A DNA stretch of 64,000 nt from Flavobacterium terrigena (GTDB taxonomy: Bacteria > Bacteroidota > Bacteroidia > Flavobacteriales > Flavobacteriaceae): the NCBI RefSeq assembly GCF_900108955.1, contig NZ_FNYA01000002.1, positions 620,001 to 684,000 on the forward strand, written 5' to 3'. A program made the translations under genes and the position numbers. Positions 36,612-43,001 of this stretch are shown piece by piece. The number at the start of each line of letters is the position of its first letter. Positions within the stretch are counted from its first letter, which is position 1. Below the pieces are notes generated by a model. It worked only from the letters and a program-made list of their open reading frames with translations, did no database searches and had not been told where the DNA came from.

Positions 36612-37004
36612 TTACGATCTTTTTCTTTTTTCTAATAAATCTGGATTTTCAATTGGATTTTCTTTTCCTGAAAGCGCGTTGTCAATTTTTTCAATATAAT
36701 CCAAACTATCATCAATGAAGAAAATTAAATTTGGCACTCGTCTTAATTGTAATTTTACACGTTGAGATAAATCGTGTTTAATTAAAGGTGCATTACTTTT
36801 AATAGCAGCTAATAATTCTGGTCCTTTTTCTGAAGGAAATACACTTAAATAAACCTTCGCTATTGATAAATCTGACGTAACATTTACTTTTGATACTGAA
36901 ATAATTAAGTTAGAAATAGAATTTTTTCTAATCTCACCTTGTAAAATATCAACCAAGTCTGTTTGCAATAATGCGCCAATTTTTTTTTGTCTATTTGTTT
37001 CCAT
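36612..37004 (-). CDS. rbfA: ribosome-binding factor A
   Basis: The start at 37004 (METNRQKKIGALLQTDLVDIL) gives the usual RbfA N-terminus; an ATG at 37019 would add five residues. The 130-residue protein has the KH-like core SNLIISVSKVNVTSDLSIAKVYLSVFPSEKGPELLAAI and PNLIFFIDDSLDYIEKIDNAL. It helps 30S maturation and 16S rRNA 5'-end processing. It leads a short operon with the permease and the SnoaL-like lipoprotein, and diverges from mce. Confidence 0.93.
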   Translation of the reverse strand: METNRQKKIGALLQTDLVDILQGEIRKNSISNLIISVSKVNVTSDLSIAKVYLSVFPSEKGPELLAAIKSNAPLIKHDLSQRVKLQLRRVPNLIFFIDDSLDYIEKIDNALSGKENPIENPDLLEKRKRS

Positions 37005-37060
37005 GCTGCAAAAATACAATTTTTACAAACAAAATAAGCAGATTTAAAATTTTGAATGAT

Positions 37061-37068
37061 TATTTTTG
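37061..37068 (+). promoter_or_regulatory. -7 promoter box of mce
   Basis: TATTTTTG matches TAnnTTTG and lies 19 bp before the ATG at 37088. Confidence 0.55.
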
Positions 37069-37087
37069 CATATTAATACGTAAACAA

Positions 37088-37495
37088 ATGAGAAAAATAG
37101 AACATATTGGTATTGCAGTTCATGATTTAGAAAATTCAAATGAATTGTTTTCGAAACTTTTTGGACAACCGGCATACAAGACAGAAGAAGTAGAAAGTGA
37201 AGGCGTAAAAACTTCTTTTTTTATGTGTGGTCCAAATAAAATTGAATTATTAGAAGCTACGAATGAAAATAGTCCAATTGCTAAATTTTTAGAAAAAAAA
37301 GGCGAAGGAATTCACCATATCGCGTTTGACGTTGAAAATATTTACACAGAAATAGAAAGACTTAAAGGTGAAGGATTTACTGTTTTAAACGAAACTCCAA
37401 AAAAAGGTGCCGATAATAAGCTAGTTGCTTTTTTACATCCGAAAAGCACAAACGGCGTTTTAATAGAATTATGCCAAGAAAACCCTGATTTATAA
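37088..37495 (+). CDS. mce: methylmalonyl-CoA epimerase
   Basis: The protein has 135 residues from MRKIEHIGIAVHDLENS, placed after the -7 box. It is a glyoxalase/VOC-fold epimerase with metal ligands in EHIG, HHIA and the Glu residues in IELLEAT and VLIELCQE. It interconverts (R)- and (S)-methylmalonyl-CoA in propionate metabolism. It is full length. It is the last core gene before the tRNA that carries the element. Confidence 0.93.
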   Translation: MRKIEHIGIAVHDLENSNELFSKLFGQPAYKTEEVESEGVKTSFFMCGPNKIELLEATNENSPIAKFLEKKGEGIHHIAFDVENIYTEIERLKGEGFTVLNETPKKGADNKLVAFLHPKSTNGVLIELCQENPDL

Positions 37496-37533
37496 CAAAT
37501 TAACGTTAACTTTTGAAATAGTTTTAAAAAAAA

Positions 37534-37565
37534 TTTGCACCTAATATAAATTAGCCCTAATATTG
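37534..37565 (+). promoter_or_regulatory. promoter of the tRNA gene
   Basis: TTTG at 37534-37537 and TAATATTG at 37558-37565, with 20 bp between them, form a near-consensus Bacteroidota promoter just before the tRNA at 37579. Confidence 0.65.
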
Positions 37566-37578
37566 CACTCTCAAAACT

Positions 37579-37652
37579 GGTCCTATAGCTCAGTTGGTTA
37601 GAGCACCTGACTCATAATCAGGTGGTCCCTGGTTCGAGCCCAGGTGGGACCA
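37579..37652 (+). tRNA. tRNA with CAT anticodon (Ile2 type likely)
   Basis: The 74-nt gene folds into a cloverleaf: acceptor GGTCCTA with TGGGACC plus discriminator A, D-arm GCTCAGTTGGTTAGAGC, anticodon arm CCTGACTCATAATCAGG and T-arm CCTGGTTCGAGCCCAGG. CCA is not encoded. The GACTCATAATC loop region resembles tRNA-Ile2, whose CAT anticodon is modified to lysidine, more than elongator tRNA-Met, but a Met identity cannot be excluded without comparison. The element is inserted at its 3' end and restores the tRNA sequence. Confidence 0.92.
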
Positions 37653-37654
37653 CT
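37609..37654. repeat. attL (46-bp direct repeat, tRNA 3' end)
   Basis: From GACTCATAATCAGG to GGGACCACT this segment is identical to 55949-55994. It covers the anticodon, variable, T and acceptor regions of the tRNA plus two flanking bases. Confidence 0.95.
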
Positions 37655-37660
37655 AGTAGA

Positions 37661-37700
37661 ATAAAGCCTTCCAAGATAATTGGGAGGCTTTATTTTTTTT
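37661..37700 (+). terminator. terminator after the tRNA, supplied by the element
   Basis: ATAAAGCCTTCCA-AGATAAT-TGGGAGGCTTTAT has a 13-bp stem with one G-T pair and is followed by a T-run. It lies directly inside the element's left end. Confidence 0.85.
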
Positions 37701-37701
37701 A

Positions 37702-37724
37702 GGTCAAACATAGGTCAAACATTT
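37702..37724 (+). repeat. left inner tandem motif (possible integrase arm sites)
   Basis: Two GGTCAAACAT units separated by one A, plus TT, are identical to 55816-55838 in the same orientation. They lie 47 bp inside attL. Such paired sites inside both ends fit arm-type binding sites of a tyrosine recombinase. Confidence 0.6.
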
Positions 37725-37761
37725 ATTTTAATTATTATTTTGCAGTCTTAAATAGACAAGT

Positions 37762-39060
37762 ATGTTACCAAACCTGTTAAGTAATCCTCTTCATTTTTTT
37801 CATCTTTTGTACTTTGAAGATTTCTTAAATAATCTAAAAAATGACTACAATTCACAAAGAGTTTATTTAGGAGAATTATTATCTAACTCAGATGATAAAA
37901 ACATTTCAAATGAGAGCCAGTATATTAAAATTATTTTTAAGGAAATAAGAAAATTAATAGTTAATAATATTCTTAAAGAAGTTTCAAGTTTAAATGAATT
38001 TGAAATTGAGGATTATATTTATAAGCTAAACGACAAGATTAATAATTATAAAGAAAAAAACAATCAATTAATAGCAGAAGAAGAGTATAGTAAGATAGCA
38101 CTTAATGAAATTGAATACATAATAGAGTTTATCCAAGTAAATTATAAAGAAGTTCTTGAAAACATAGAGATTAAAAAAAATACAACTCTTTATTTTAGTA
38201 ATGGTGATGATTTAGTCCCTTTTAAATTTATAGATGATTTATTATTTAGTGATGGGTTTTACAGATTAAGAAACTCTTATGAGTTTAAAACTATCCATAC
38301 AAAAGACTACAAATATATTTTCCACACAGATGAAAAAATATTTTTTGAATCTTGGGTAATGAAAAATGATTTGAGCATCCAAATGGATTTTCCTAAGTAT
38401 AGCTCTATAGTCATTAATTTTTATGCTTATGCAGGTTTAGACATAATAAACAAAAATTCTTCTAATGCTGATTTTAAGAGTTTTCTAATTAAGCAACTTG
38501 ATACATTATACAACTATTACACAAAACTAGAAGATTTAAAATCCTCTGAATTTGAATTAATAAACAACTCCATAAATAGTATAACATCTACACTTTATTC
38601 GAAATATAAATCATTAAATGTGAATCACAAATTATATAGAATAATAATAGAAGGAACAAATAATAGATCAGATTTTAAACCTAAGAATAATTTAAAAGCA
38701 GACTTATTTATTGACTTATATGAAATGTCTGAAAAACTTGAAATGTTTGATATAGAAGATTTATCTGAAGAAGATTTTTTGAATATCTTAGTTTTTAAAG
38801 ATACCTCAGATGTCAAGAAATTAAAATTTACTAAACCAAACCCCTATGTTGCTTATTACTTAAAATCATTAGAATTGTTTTTTGACAATTTGACCCCATT
38901 AGCAATTGAAAAAAGTGAGTTGTTTTTAAATAAACAAAATAAATTAATAAAATCATCAGATTTATATACCGCATTATCAAGAGGAAAAATTGACAATTCA
39001 AGAATGAAAATTGACATTGATTCATTAATAGAATACCTAACCAAAAAATATATAGAATAA
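37762..39060 (+). CDS. unknown protein at the left end of the element
   Basis: I do not recognise this 432-residue protein. It is soluble, charged and mostly helical, rich in Lys, Asn, Ile and Leu, with no signal peptide. A long helical part (about 60-150) is followed by a mixed region with FKFIDDLLFSDGFYRLRNSYEFKT. The C-terminus has VAYYLKSLELFFDNLTPLAIEKSELFLNKQNKLIKSSDLYTALSRGKID, which may be a separate small domain. It stands between attL and the recombination genes, has its own strong terminator (39093-39126), and in the circular form would come to lie downstream of the right-end promoter at 55743-55772. It could be cargo or a mobility factor. Confidence 0.75.
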   Translation: MLPNLLSNPLHFFHLLYFEDFLNNLKNDYNSQRVYLGELLSNSDDKNISNESQYIKIIFKEIRKLIVNNILKEVSSLNEFEIEDYIYKLNDKINNYKEKNNQLIAEEEYSKIALNEIEYIIEFIQVNYKEVLENIEIKKNTTLYFSNGDDLVPFKFIDDLLFSDGFYRLRNSYEFKTIHTKDYKYIFHTDEKIFFESWVMKNDLSIQMDFPKYSSIVINFYAYAGLDIINKNSSNADFKSFLIKQLDTLYNYYTKLEDLKSSEFELINNSINSITSTLYSKYKSLNVNHKLYRIIIEGTNNRSDFKPKNNLKADLFIDLYEMSEKLEMFDIEDLSEEDFLNILVFKDTSDVKKLKFTKPNPYVAYYLKSLELFFDNLTPLAIEKSELFLNKQNKLIKSSDLYTALSRGKIDNSRMKIDIDSLIEYLTKKYIE

Positions 39061-39065
39061 AGCCT

Positions 39066-39137
39066 TACACTTTATCTTACACTTTGACTTACACCCTTAT
39101 TACACTTTTGGAATAAGGGTTTTTTTGTACACTTTAT
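39066..39137. repeat. iteron-like TACACTTT repeats
   Basis: Units beginning TACAC occur at 39066, 39078, 39090, 39101 and 39128. The first and last are identical for ten bases (TACACTTTAT). The first four are spaced 12, 12 and 11 bp, about one helical turn. They precede the HTH and initiator-like genes and could be replication iterons or regulator binding sites. Confidence 0.5.
39093..39126 (+). terminator. terminator after the left-end gene
   Basis: ACCCTTATT and AATAAGGGT form a 9-bp perfect stem with a 10-base loop, followed by six T. Confidence 0.88.
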
Positions 39138-39152
39138 TTGCACATATAAATC

Positions 39153-39186
39153 GGATGTGCACATCCATAATTTTTAAAAATTATGG
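39153..39186. promoter_or_regulatory. two overlapping palindromes at the HTH gene start
   Basis: GGATGTGCACATCC (39153-39166) is a perfect 14-bp palindrome. It shares its last two bases with a perfect 22-bp palindrome centred on TTTTTAAAAA (39165-39186). The start codon of the HTH gene (39183) lies in the right arm of the second. This could be an operator or a hairpin that hides the start codon. Confidence 0.7.
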
Positions 39187-39482
39187 AATTATTCCAACAA
39201 AAATTAGATAAAATTGAAGCATTATTAAAAAGACAATATGCTTTAAGCAAAGAGATATTAACTCTTGAAGAGGGAGCAGATTTTTTAAATCTGTCTAAGT
39301 CTGCATTGTATAAAATGACCAGCAAAAAGGAAATTCCCTTCTACAATCCTGGTGGCAAAAAAATTTATTTCAAAAAGTCTGAACTTGAAAGCTGGGTACT
39401 TAATAGCAAAGTTTATTCTTCTTTTGAAATTGAAGAAAACTTAGATACTTATTTAAGTAGAACTCAAAAATCTAAGTTATGA
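39183..39482 (+). CDS. AlpA/excisionase-like helix-turn-helix protein
   Basis: The 99-residue protein has a coiled N-terminus (ELFQQKLDKIEALLKRQ) and a MerR/AlpA-type helix-turn-helix domain (about 30-80): LTLEEGADFLNLSKSALYKMTSKKEIPFYNPGGKKIYFKKSELESWV. Proteins of this kind act as excisionases or activators of integrase genes in mobile elements. The start codon lies inside a perfect palindrome. Its stop overlaps the next start by 4 bp, so it is translationally coupled to the initiator-like gene. Confidence 0.87.
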   Translation: MELFQQKLDKIEALLKRQYALSKEILTLEEGADFLNLSKSALYKMTSKKEIPFYNPGGKKIYFKKSELESWVLNSKVYSSFEIEENLDTYLSRTQKSKL

Positions 39483-40372
39483 TAGATTTTATAAGAGTAC
39501 ACTACCGAGACAAAAACAAACTTGAATCTTTTGTTATGAATCAAGAGAACTTCAATAGAGCTTATACTGTTTTTGAATATCATTCTAAAGAGGTCCTATA
39601 CCCATATAAAGTTAATCTTGAAAATATGGAATTAGTTGTTAATGAGAAAAATGGGTATGTAAAGAATTCAATCCATAAGTTAAATAATTTATTAATAGAG
39701 GGAGATGAACATAATCACAATGATTTTACATACTCTCAACTTTGTTCAACTATTGATTATTTAGGAAGTAACATTATTGATGTAACCAACCAAAAATTAA
39801 CTCAACTTGAATTTGGATTAAACATTAATATTCCAATCACTGCTAAAGAATTGATTTCTAAAAGTGTTTTGATGCACAAATTTGATAGACATACTACTAT
39901 CAATAAATTTAAGAGCAATGGCTATCTGATGGCTTTTGAACATTGCAATTATATCATAAAAATTTATGATAAGGCTAAACAATATAAACTTAAAGACCAA
40001 AACATCTTAAGATTTGAAATTAAGTTTTTAAGCCCTAAAGAATTTAATCCTCTTGGGGTTTATAATTTAAGTGATTTGAAAAACAAAGACATATTGAAAA
40101 GCCTTTTTGAATATTTATTAAATCGATTTAATGAATTATTAATTGTGGATAATTTTTCAGAGGAGTCAATTTCAAAAGAAGACTTTGAAAAATTAAACAT
40201 GTATTCAAGTTTTACTTTTTGGGACAAACTTAACAACACCAATAAAAGACAAGTTAAGTCAAATCACAAAAAGAAGTACATCTCACTATTAGAAGAATAC
40301 AAACTTTTGAAAGTAAAAACATATTTAAGAAATCAATTAATTGAAAAATTTACTCAATTATTAAATAATTAA
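39479..40372 (+). CDS. replication-initiator-like protein
   Basis: The 297-residue protein has segments that recall phage gpII or Rep_trans rolling-circle initiators: KLTQLEFGLNINIPI (about 104-118), a Phe-Glu-His core MAFEHCNYIIKIYDKAKQYKL (about 149-171) and LRFEIKFLSPKEF (about 176-190). The catalytic Tyr cannot be assigned with certainty; YDKAKQY holds two. If correct, the element may replicate when excised. It lies between the HTH and integrase genes and is followed by a 13-bp-arm inverted repeat. A less specific alternative is a DNA-binding mobility protein. Confidence 0.5.
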   Translation: MIDFIRVHYRDKNKLESFVMNQENFNRAYTVFEYHSKEVLYPYKVNLENMELVVNEKNGYVKNSIHKLNNLLIEGDEHNHNDFTYSQLCSTIDYLGSNIIDVTNQKLTQLEFGLNINIPITAKELISKSVLMHKFDRHTTINKFKSNGYLMAFEHCNYIIKIYDKAKQYKLKDQNILRFEIKFLSPKEFNPLGVYNLSDLKNKDILKSLFEYLLNRFNELLIVDNFSEESISKEDFEKLNMYSSFTFWDKLNNTNKRQVKSNHKKKYISLLEEYKLLKVKTYLRNQLIEKFTQLLNN

Positions 40373-40375
40373 AAC

Positions 40376-40416
40376 ATTGACAAATTCCATACTTCCTATT
40401 GTTGGAATTTGTCAAT
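40376..40416. repeat. inverted repeat between initiator-like and integrase genes
   Basis: ATTGACAAATTCC (40376-40388) and GGAATTTGTCAAT (40404-40416) form a perfect 13-bp stem with a 15-base loop (ATACTTCCTATTGTT). No T-run follows, so it is not a clear terminator. It may be a replication/nicking origin or an operator of the integrase gene. Confidence 0.6.
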
Positions 40417-40433
40417 ATTAATCAAAAATCATT

Positions 40434-41663
40434 ATGGCAAGTATAAAAATAGTATTAAGAGATAAAACTACTAATGATGGGTTATATCCTGTTATTTTAA
40501 GAATAACTAATAAAAGAAAATCTAAAATAATATCCTTGAATCTAAAATGCTCATTATCTGATTGGGATGATACTAATAATCAATTTAAAAAATCATTCCC
40601 AAATCACACTCAAAGTAATTTAGTATTAGCAAAGAAAAGAGAGTTGGCTTTTAAAATCATTAATCAGTTTGAACTAGATGAAGTTGATTTTAGTTTAGAA
40701 CAATTTGAAGAGAAGTTTAGAGGAATTGAACCTAATAAAACTACTGTATTAGAGTTTTGGGAAGAAGTTATTTCAGATTTAAATAAATCAGGAAAGGCTG
40801 GAAATGCTATAGCTTTAAAAGAAACTAAAAATTCATTTTTTACTTTTTGTAAAAAGAAAAACTTAATGTTTAAGGAAATAAACCCTTATTTATTAGATAA
40901 GTATGAAGTATTTCTGAGAGAAAATAAAAATGCTGATGGAGGTGTTGCTTTTAAAATGAGAGAACTTCGTTCTCTTTTCAACAAAGCAATTAAGAAAGGT
41001 GTAGTTGAAGAAAAACATTATCCTTTTAAGATATATAAAGTTTCAAAACTAAAAATAGGAAATATAAAAAAAGCATTAACAAGAGATGAAGTAAGATTGA
41101 TTGAGAATTTTGATGAAACATTATACCCAAATCTTGCAGAAGCAAAAAGATTATTTTTATTCTCTTACTATTGTAGAGGTATCAACTTCTTTGATATTAT
41201 GCAATTGGAATGGTCTAACATTTCTGGTGGAAGAATAACATATATCAGGTCAAAGACAAAAGGAAAATTTAACATTGGTATTCTTAAACCAGCACAAAAT
41301 ATATTAGATTATTATAAGAATGTTTTTTCTAAAACTAAATATGTCTTTCCAATTTTACTAAGTGAAAACATGACACCTACCCAAATACAAAACAGGAAAC
41401 ACAAGAAACTTAAAAAATTTAATAGTGATTTAAAAAAAATTGCTGTGATTGTTGGAATTGACAAACCCTTAAGCAGTTATGTTGCTAGACATAGTTATGC
41501 AACAAATTTAAAACAATTAGGTGTTTCTACTGATATTGTTAGTCAATCAATGGGACATCAAAATGTAGCAATTACTTCTGCCTATCTTAAGGACTTTGAA
41601 GATGATGTAATTGACAAAGAAAATGAAAAACTTCTCAATGAACCATTAGAATTGTATTTCTAA
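40434..41663 (+). CDS. tyrosine recombinase (integrase) of the element
   Basis: The 409-residue protein has an N-terminal arm-binding domain (about 1-95), a SAM-like core-binding domain (about 100-205) and a C-terminal catalytic domain. Catalytic residues visible are Arg248 (CRGINF), Lys276 (KTKGKF), Arg352 (YVARHS), His375 (MGHQ) and Tyr384 (SAYLKDF). The first His of the HxxR pair is Tyr349, a change often seen in Bacteroidota integrases. It should recombine the 46-bp tRNA core. The gene lies 2.8 kb from attL rather than at the end, which is unusual. It has its own terminator at 41674-41710. Confidence 0.95.
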   Translation: MASIKIVLRDKTTNDGLYPVILRITNKRKSKIISLNLKCSLSDWDDTNNQFKKSFPNHTQSNLVLAKKRELAFKIINQFELDEVDFSLEQFEEKFRGIEPNKTTVLEFWEEVISDLNKSGKAGNAIALKETKNSFFTFCKKKNLMFKEINPYLLDKYEVFLRENKNADGGVAFKMRELRSLFNKAIKKGVVEEKHYPFKIYKVSKLKIGNIKKALTRDEVRLIENFDETLYPNLAEAKRLFLFSYYCRGINFFDIMQLEWSNISGGRITYIRSKTKGKFNIGILKPAQNILDYYKNVFSKTKYVFPILLSENMTPTQIQNRKHKKLKKFNSDLKKIAVIVGIDKPLSSYVARHSYATNLKQLGVSTDIVSQSMGHQNVAITSAYLKDFEDDVIDKENEKLLNEPLELYF

Positions 41664-41673
41664 CATTAACCCT

Positions 41674-41710
41674 AAGCCTACTAATCTAATCATTAAGTAG
41701 GCTTTTATTT
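41674..41710 (+). terminator. terminator of the integrase gene
   Basis: AAGCCTACT and AGTAGGCTT form a 9-bp perfect stem followed by TTATTTT. Confidence 0.82.
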
Positions 41711-41719
41711 TAACTAATT

Positions 41720-42565
41720 ATGGAATTAAAAAAATCAGAAAGAAGTAAAACCAAGATAAAAATGGCTTTACAAGGACCTAGTGGTAGTGGAAAAACTACA
41801 AGTGCAATTCTAATAGCACAAGGATTAACAAATGGAAACCTAAGTAAGGTTGCCATTATTGACACAGAGAATGGTAGTTCAAACTTATATTCTCATTTAG
41901 GAAAATACAATGTTCTTTCATTGGATAATCCACATTCACCTGAAAGATATATAGAAGCTATTGAGGTGTGTGAAAAAGCTGGAATGGAAGTAATAATTTT
42001 AGACAGCATATCACATTGTTGGCATTTTTTACTTGATTATCATTCTTCCCTTGCTGGTAATACATTTACTAACTGGAATAAGGTAACTCCAAGACAAAAA
42101 GCATTTATTGATAAAATACTTCAAAGCAATGTGCATATTATTTGCACAATGCGTGTAAAGCAAGATTATGTTTTAAATGAAAAGAATGGTAAAATAGTTC
42201 CTGAAAAGGTTGGTTTAAAAGCAATTCAAAGAGATGAAATTAGTTATGATTTTACTATTCTATTTGAATTGGATAATAAACACTATGCTTCTGTATCAAA
42301 AGACAGAACTAGTCTATTTGAAGGGAAACCTCAATTTGTAATAACTGCTCAAACAGGCAAGAAAATACTTAATTGGAGTAATAGTACTATGACAAAAGGA
42401 GAACTTCAAATAAAGGTCTCTGAATGTAACACAATGAAAGAACTTACTACACTATACAATGAGAACATTGATTTATCTAAGACAATTGAACAAGATTTTG
42501 TAAACAAACAAAAACTACTTATTGAACTAACTTCTAACTTAACACAAAATAGAAATGGAGCTTGA
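41720..42565 (+). CDS. phage-type AAA ATPase (Sak4/AAA_24-like)
   Basis: The 281-residue protein has a P-loop GPSGSGKTT (about 19-27) and a Walker B VIILDSISH (about 92-100). The ordered segments IDTENGSSNLYSHLGKYNVLSLDNPHSPERYIEAIEVCEKAGMEV and NWNKVTPRQKAFIDKILQSNVHIICTMRVKQDY are those of a RecA-like ATPase found in prophages and integrative elements of Bacteroidota, related to Sak4 single-strand annealing proteins. It may help recombination or replication of the element. A 33-codon reading frame begins 11 bp before its stop. Confidence 0.85.
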   Translation: MELKKSERSKTKIKMALQGPSGSGKTTSAILIAQGLTNGNLSKVAIIDTENGSSNLYSHLGKYNVLSLDNPHSPERYIEAIEVCEKAGMEVIILDSISHCWHFLLDYHSSLAGNTFTNWNKVTPRQKAFIDKILQSNVHIICTMRVKQDYVLNEKNGKIVPEKVGLKAIQRDEISYDFTILFELDNKHYASVSKDRTSLFEGKPQFVITAQTGKKILNWSNSTMTKGELQIKVSECNTMKELTTLYNENIDLSKTIEQDFVNKQKLLIELTSNLTQNRNGA

Positions 42566-42656
42566 AATAATTAAACCCAGCTATGATTCACCAGCAGAAA
42601 ATGATAATCTTTCCTTTGCTGGTATGGAGCAGCCTTTTTCAGAGTTGAGTAATTGA
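42555..42656 (+). CDS. small overlapping reading frame, 33 residues
   Basis: ATG at 42555 overlaps the end of the AAA ATPase gene by 11 bp. The product, MELEIIKPSYDSPAENDNLSFAGMEQPF plus SELSN, is acidic and has no known domain. Its PAEND part resembles the tail LPAEKND of the protein at 53403-53978. The DNA under it forms the inverted repeat of site A (42590-42623). It may be a real small gene or a chance frame; overlap and coupling favour the former only mildly. Confidence 0.35.
   Translation: MELEIIKPSYDSPAENDNLSFAGMEQPFSELSN
42590..42623. repeat. dispersed inverted repeat, site A (ACCAGCA...TGCTGGT)
   Basis: ACCAGCA at 42590-42596 and TGCTGGT at 42617-42623 enclose 20 bases. A similar site lies at 44373-44405 and the similarity extends downstream (GCTGGTATnGAnnAnCCTTTTT). 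Further relatives are at 52244-52294 and, as a half site, 53918-53930. Confidence 0.6.
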
Positions 42657-42783
42657 AACAAATAATTTATTCTATTTAAAACACATTCCTTAAAAGAGGA
42701 AAAAACACCTTTTGTTTTGCCATAGGTGTATTAAAAGTACTAAGTAATAGTATTACCAGCTATTCTTGGTTTTGAGTTAAAAA

Positions 42784-42806
42784 AAACCCAGCTAAAGGCT
42801 GGGTTT
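42784..42806 (-). terminator. terminator of the Ntn-hydrolase operon
   Basis: AAACCCAGC-TAAAG-GCTGGGTTT is a 9-bp perfect stem. On the minus strand it is followed by five more T and lies 3 bp after the stop of the 61-residue gene, which supports that small gene as real. Confidence 0.88.
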
Positions 42807-42809
42807 ATA

Positions 42810-42995
42810 TTATTTTTTTTCAAATTGTTGTTTAACAACATTTATAAGATGGTCAGAAACTACAGAAGAGATTTGCTTTGGAGACATCCCTGCAATTATT
42901 TTATCCTTAGCAATGCTCTTAACAGGCTTTGCTAGTGAACAAGTAGTTACTGGCTTTAATGTGTTAAACTGTGAGTCTAAAGTTAGGTTATTCAT
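42810..42995 (-). CDS. 61-residue partner of the Ntn hydrolase
   Basis: The protein MNNLTLDSQFNTLKPVTTCS... has 61 residues, a basic helical C-terminus (ISSVVSDHLINVVKQQFEKK) and no recognised domain. It starts 6 bp after the stop of the Ntn-hydrolase gene and ends 3 bp before a strong terminator, so the two are one operon. Pro/Thr/Ser/Lys composition in the middle and a helical tail could suit a regulator, adaptor or substrate of the hydrolase. That idea is inference from position only. Confidence 0.6.
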   Translation of the reverse strand: MNNLTLDSQFNTLKPVTTCSLAKPVKSIAKDKIIAGMSPKQISSVVSDHLINVVKQQFEKK

Positions 42996-43001
42996 AATTG
43001 A

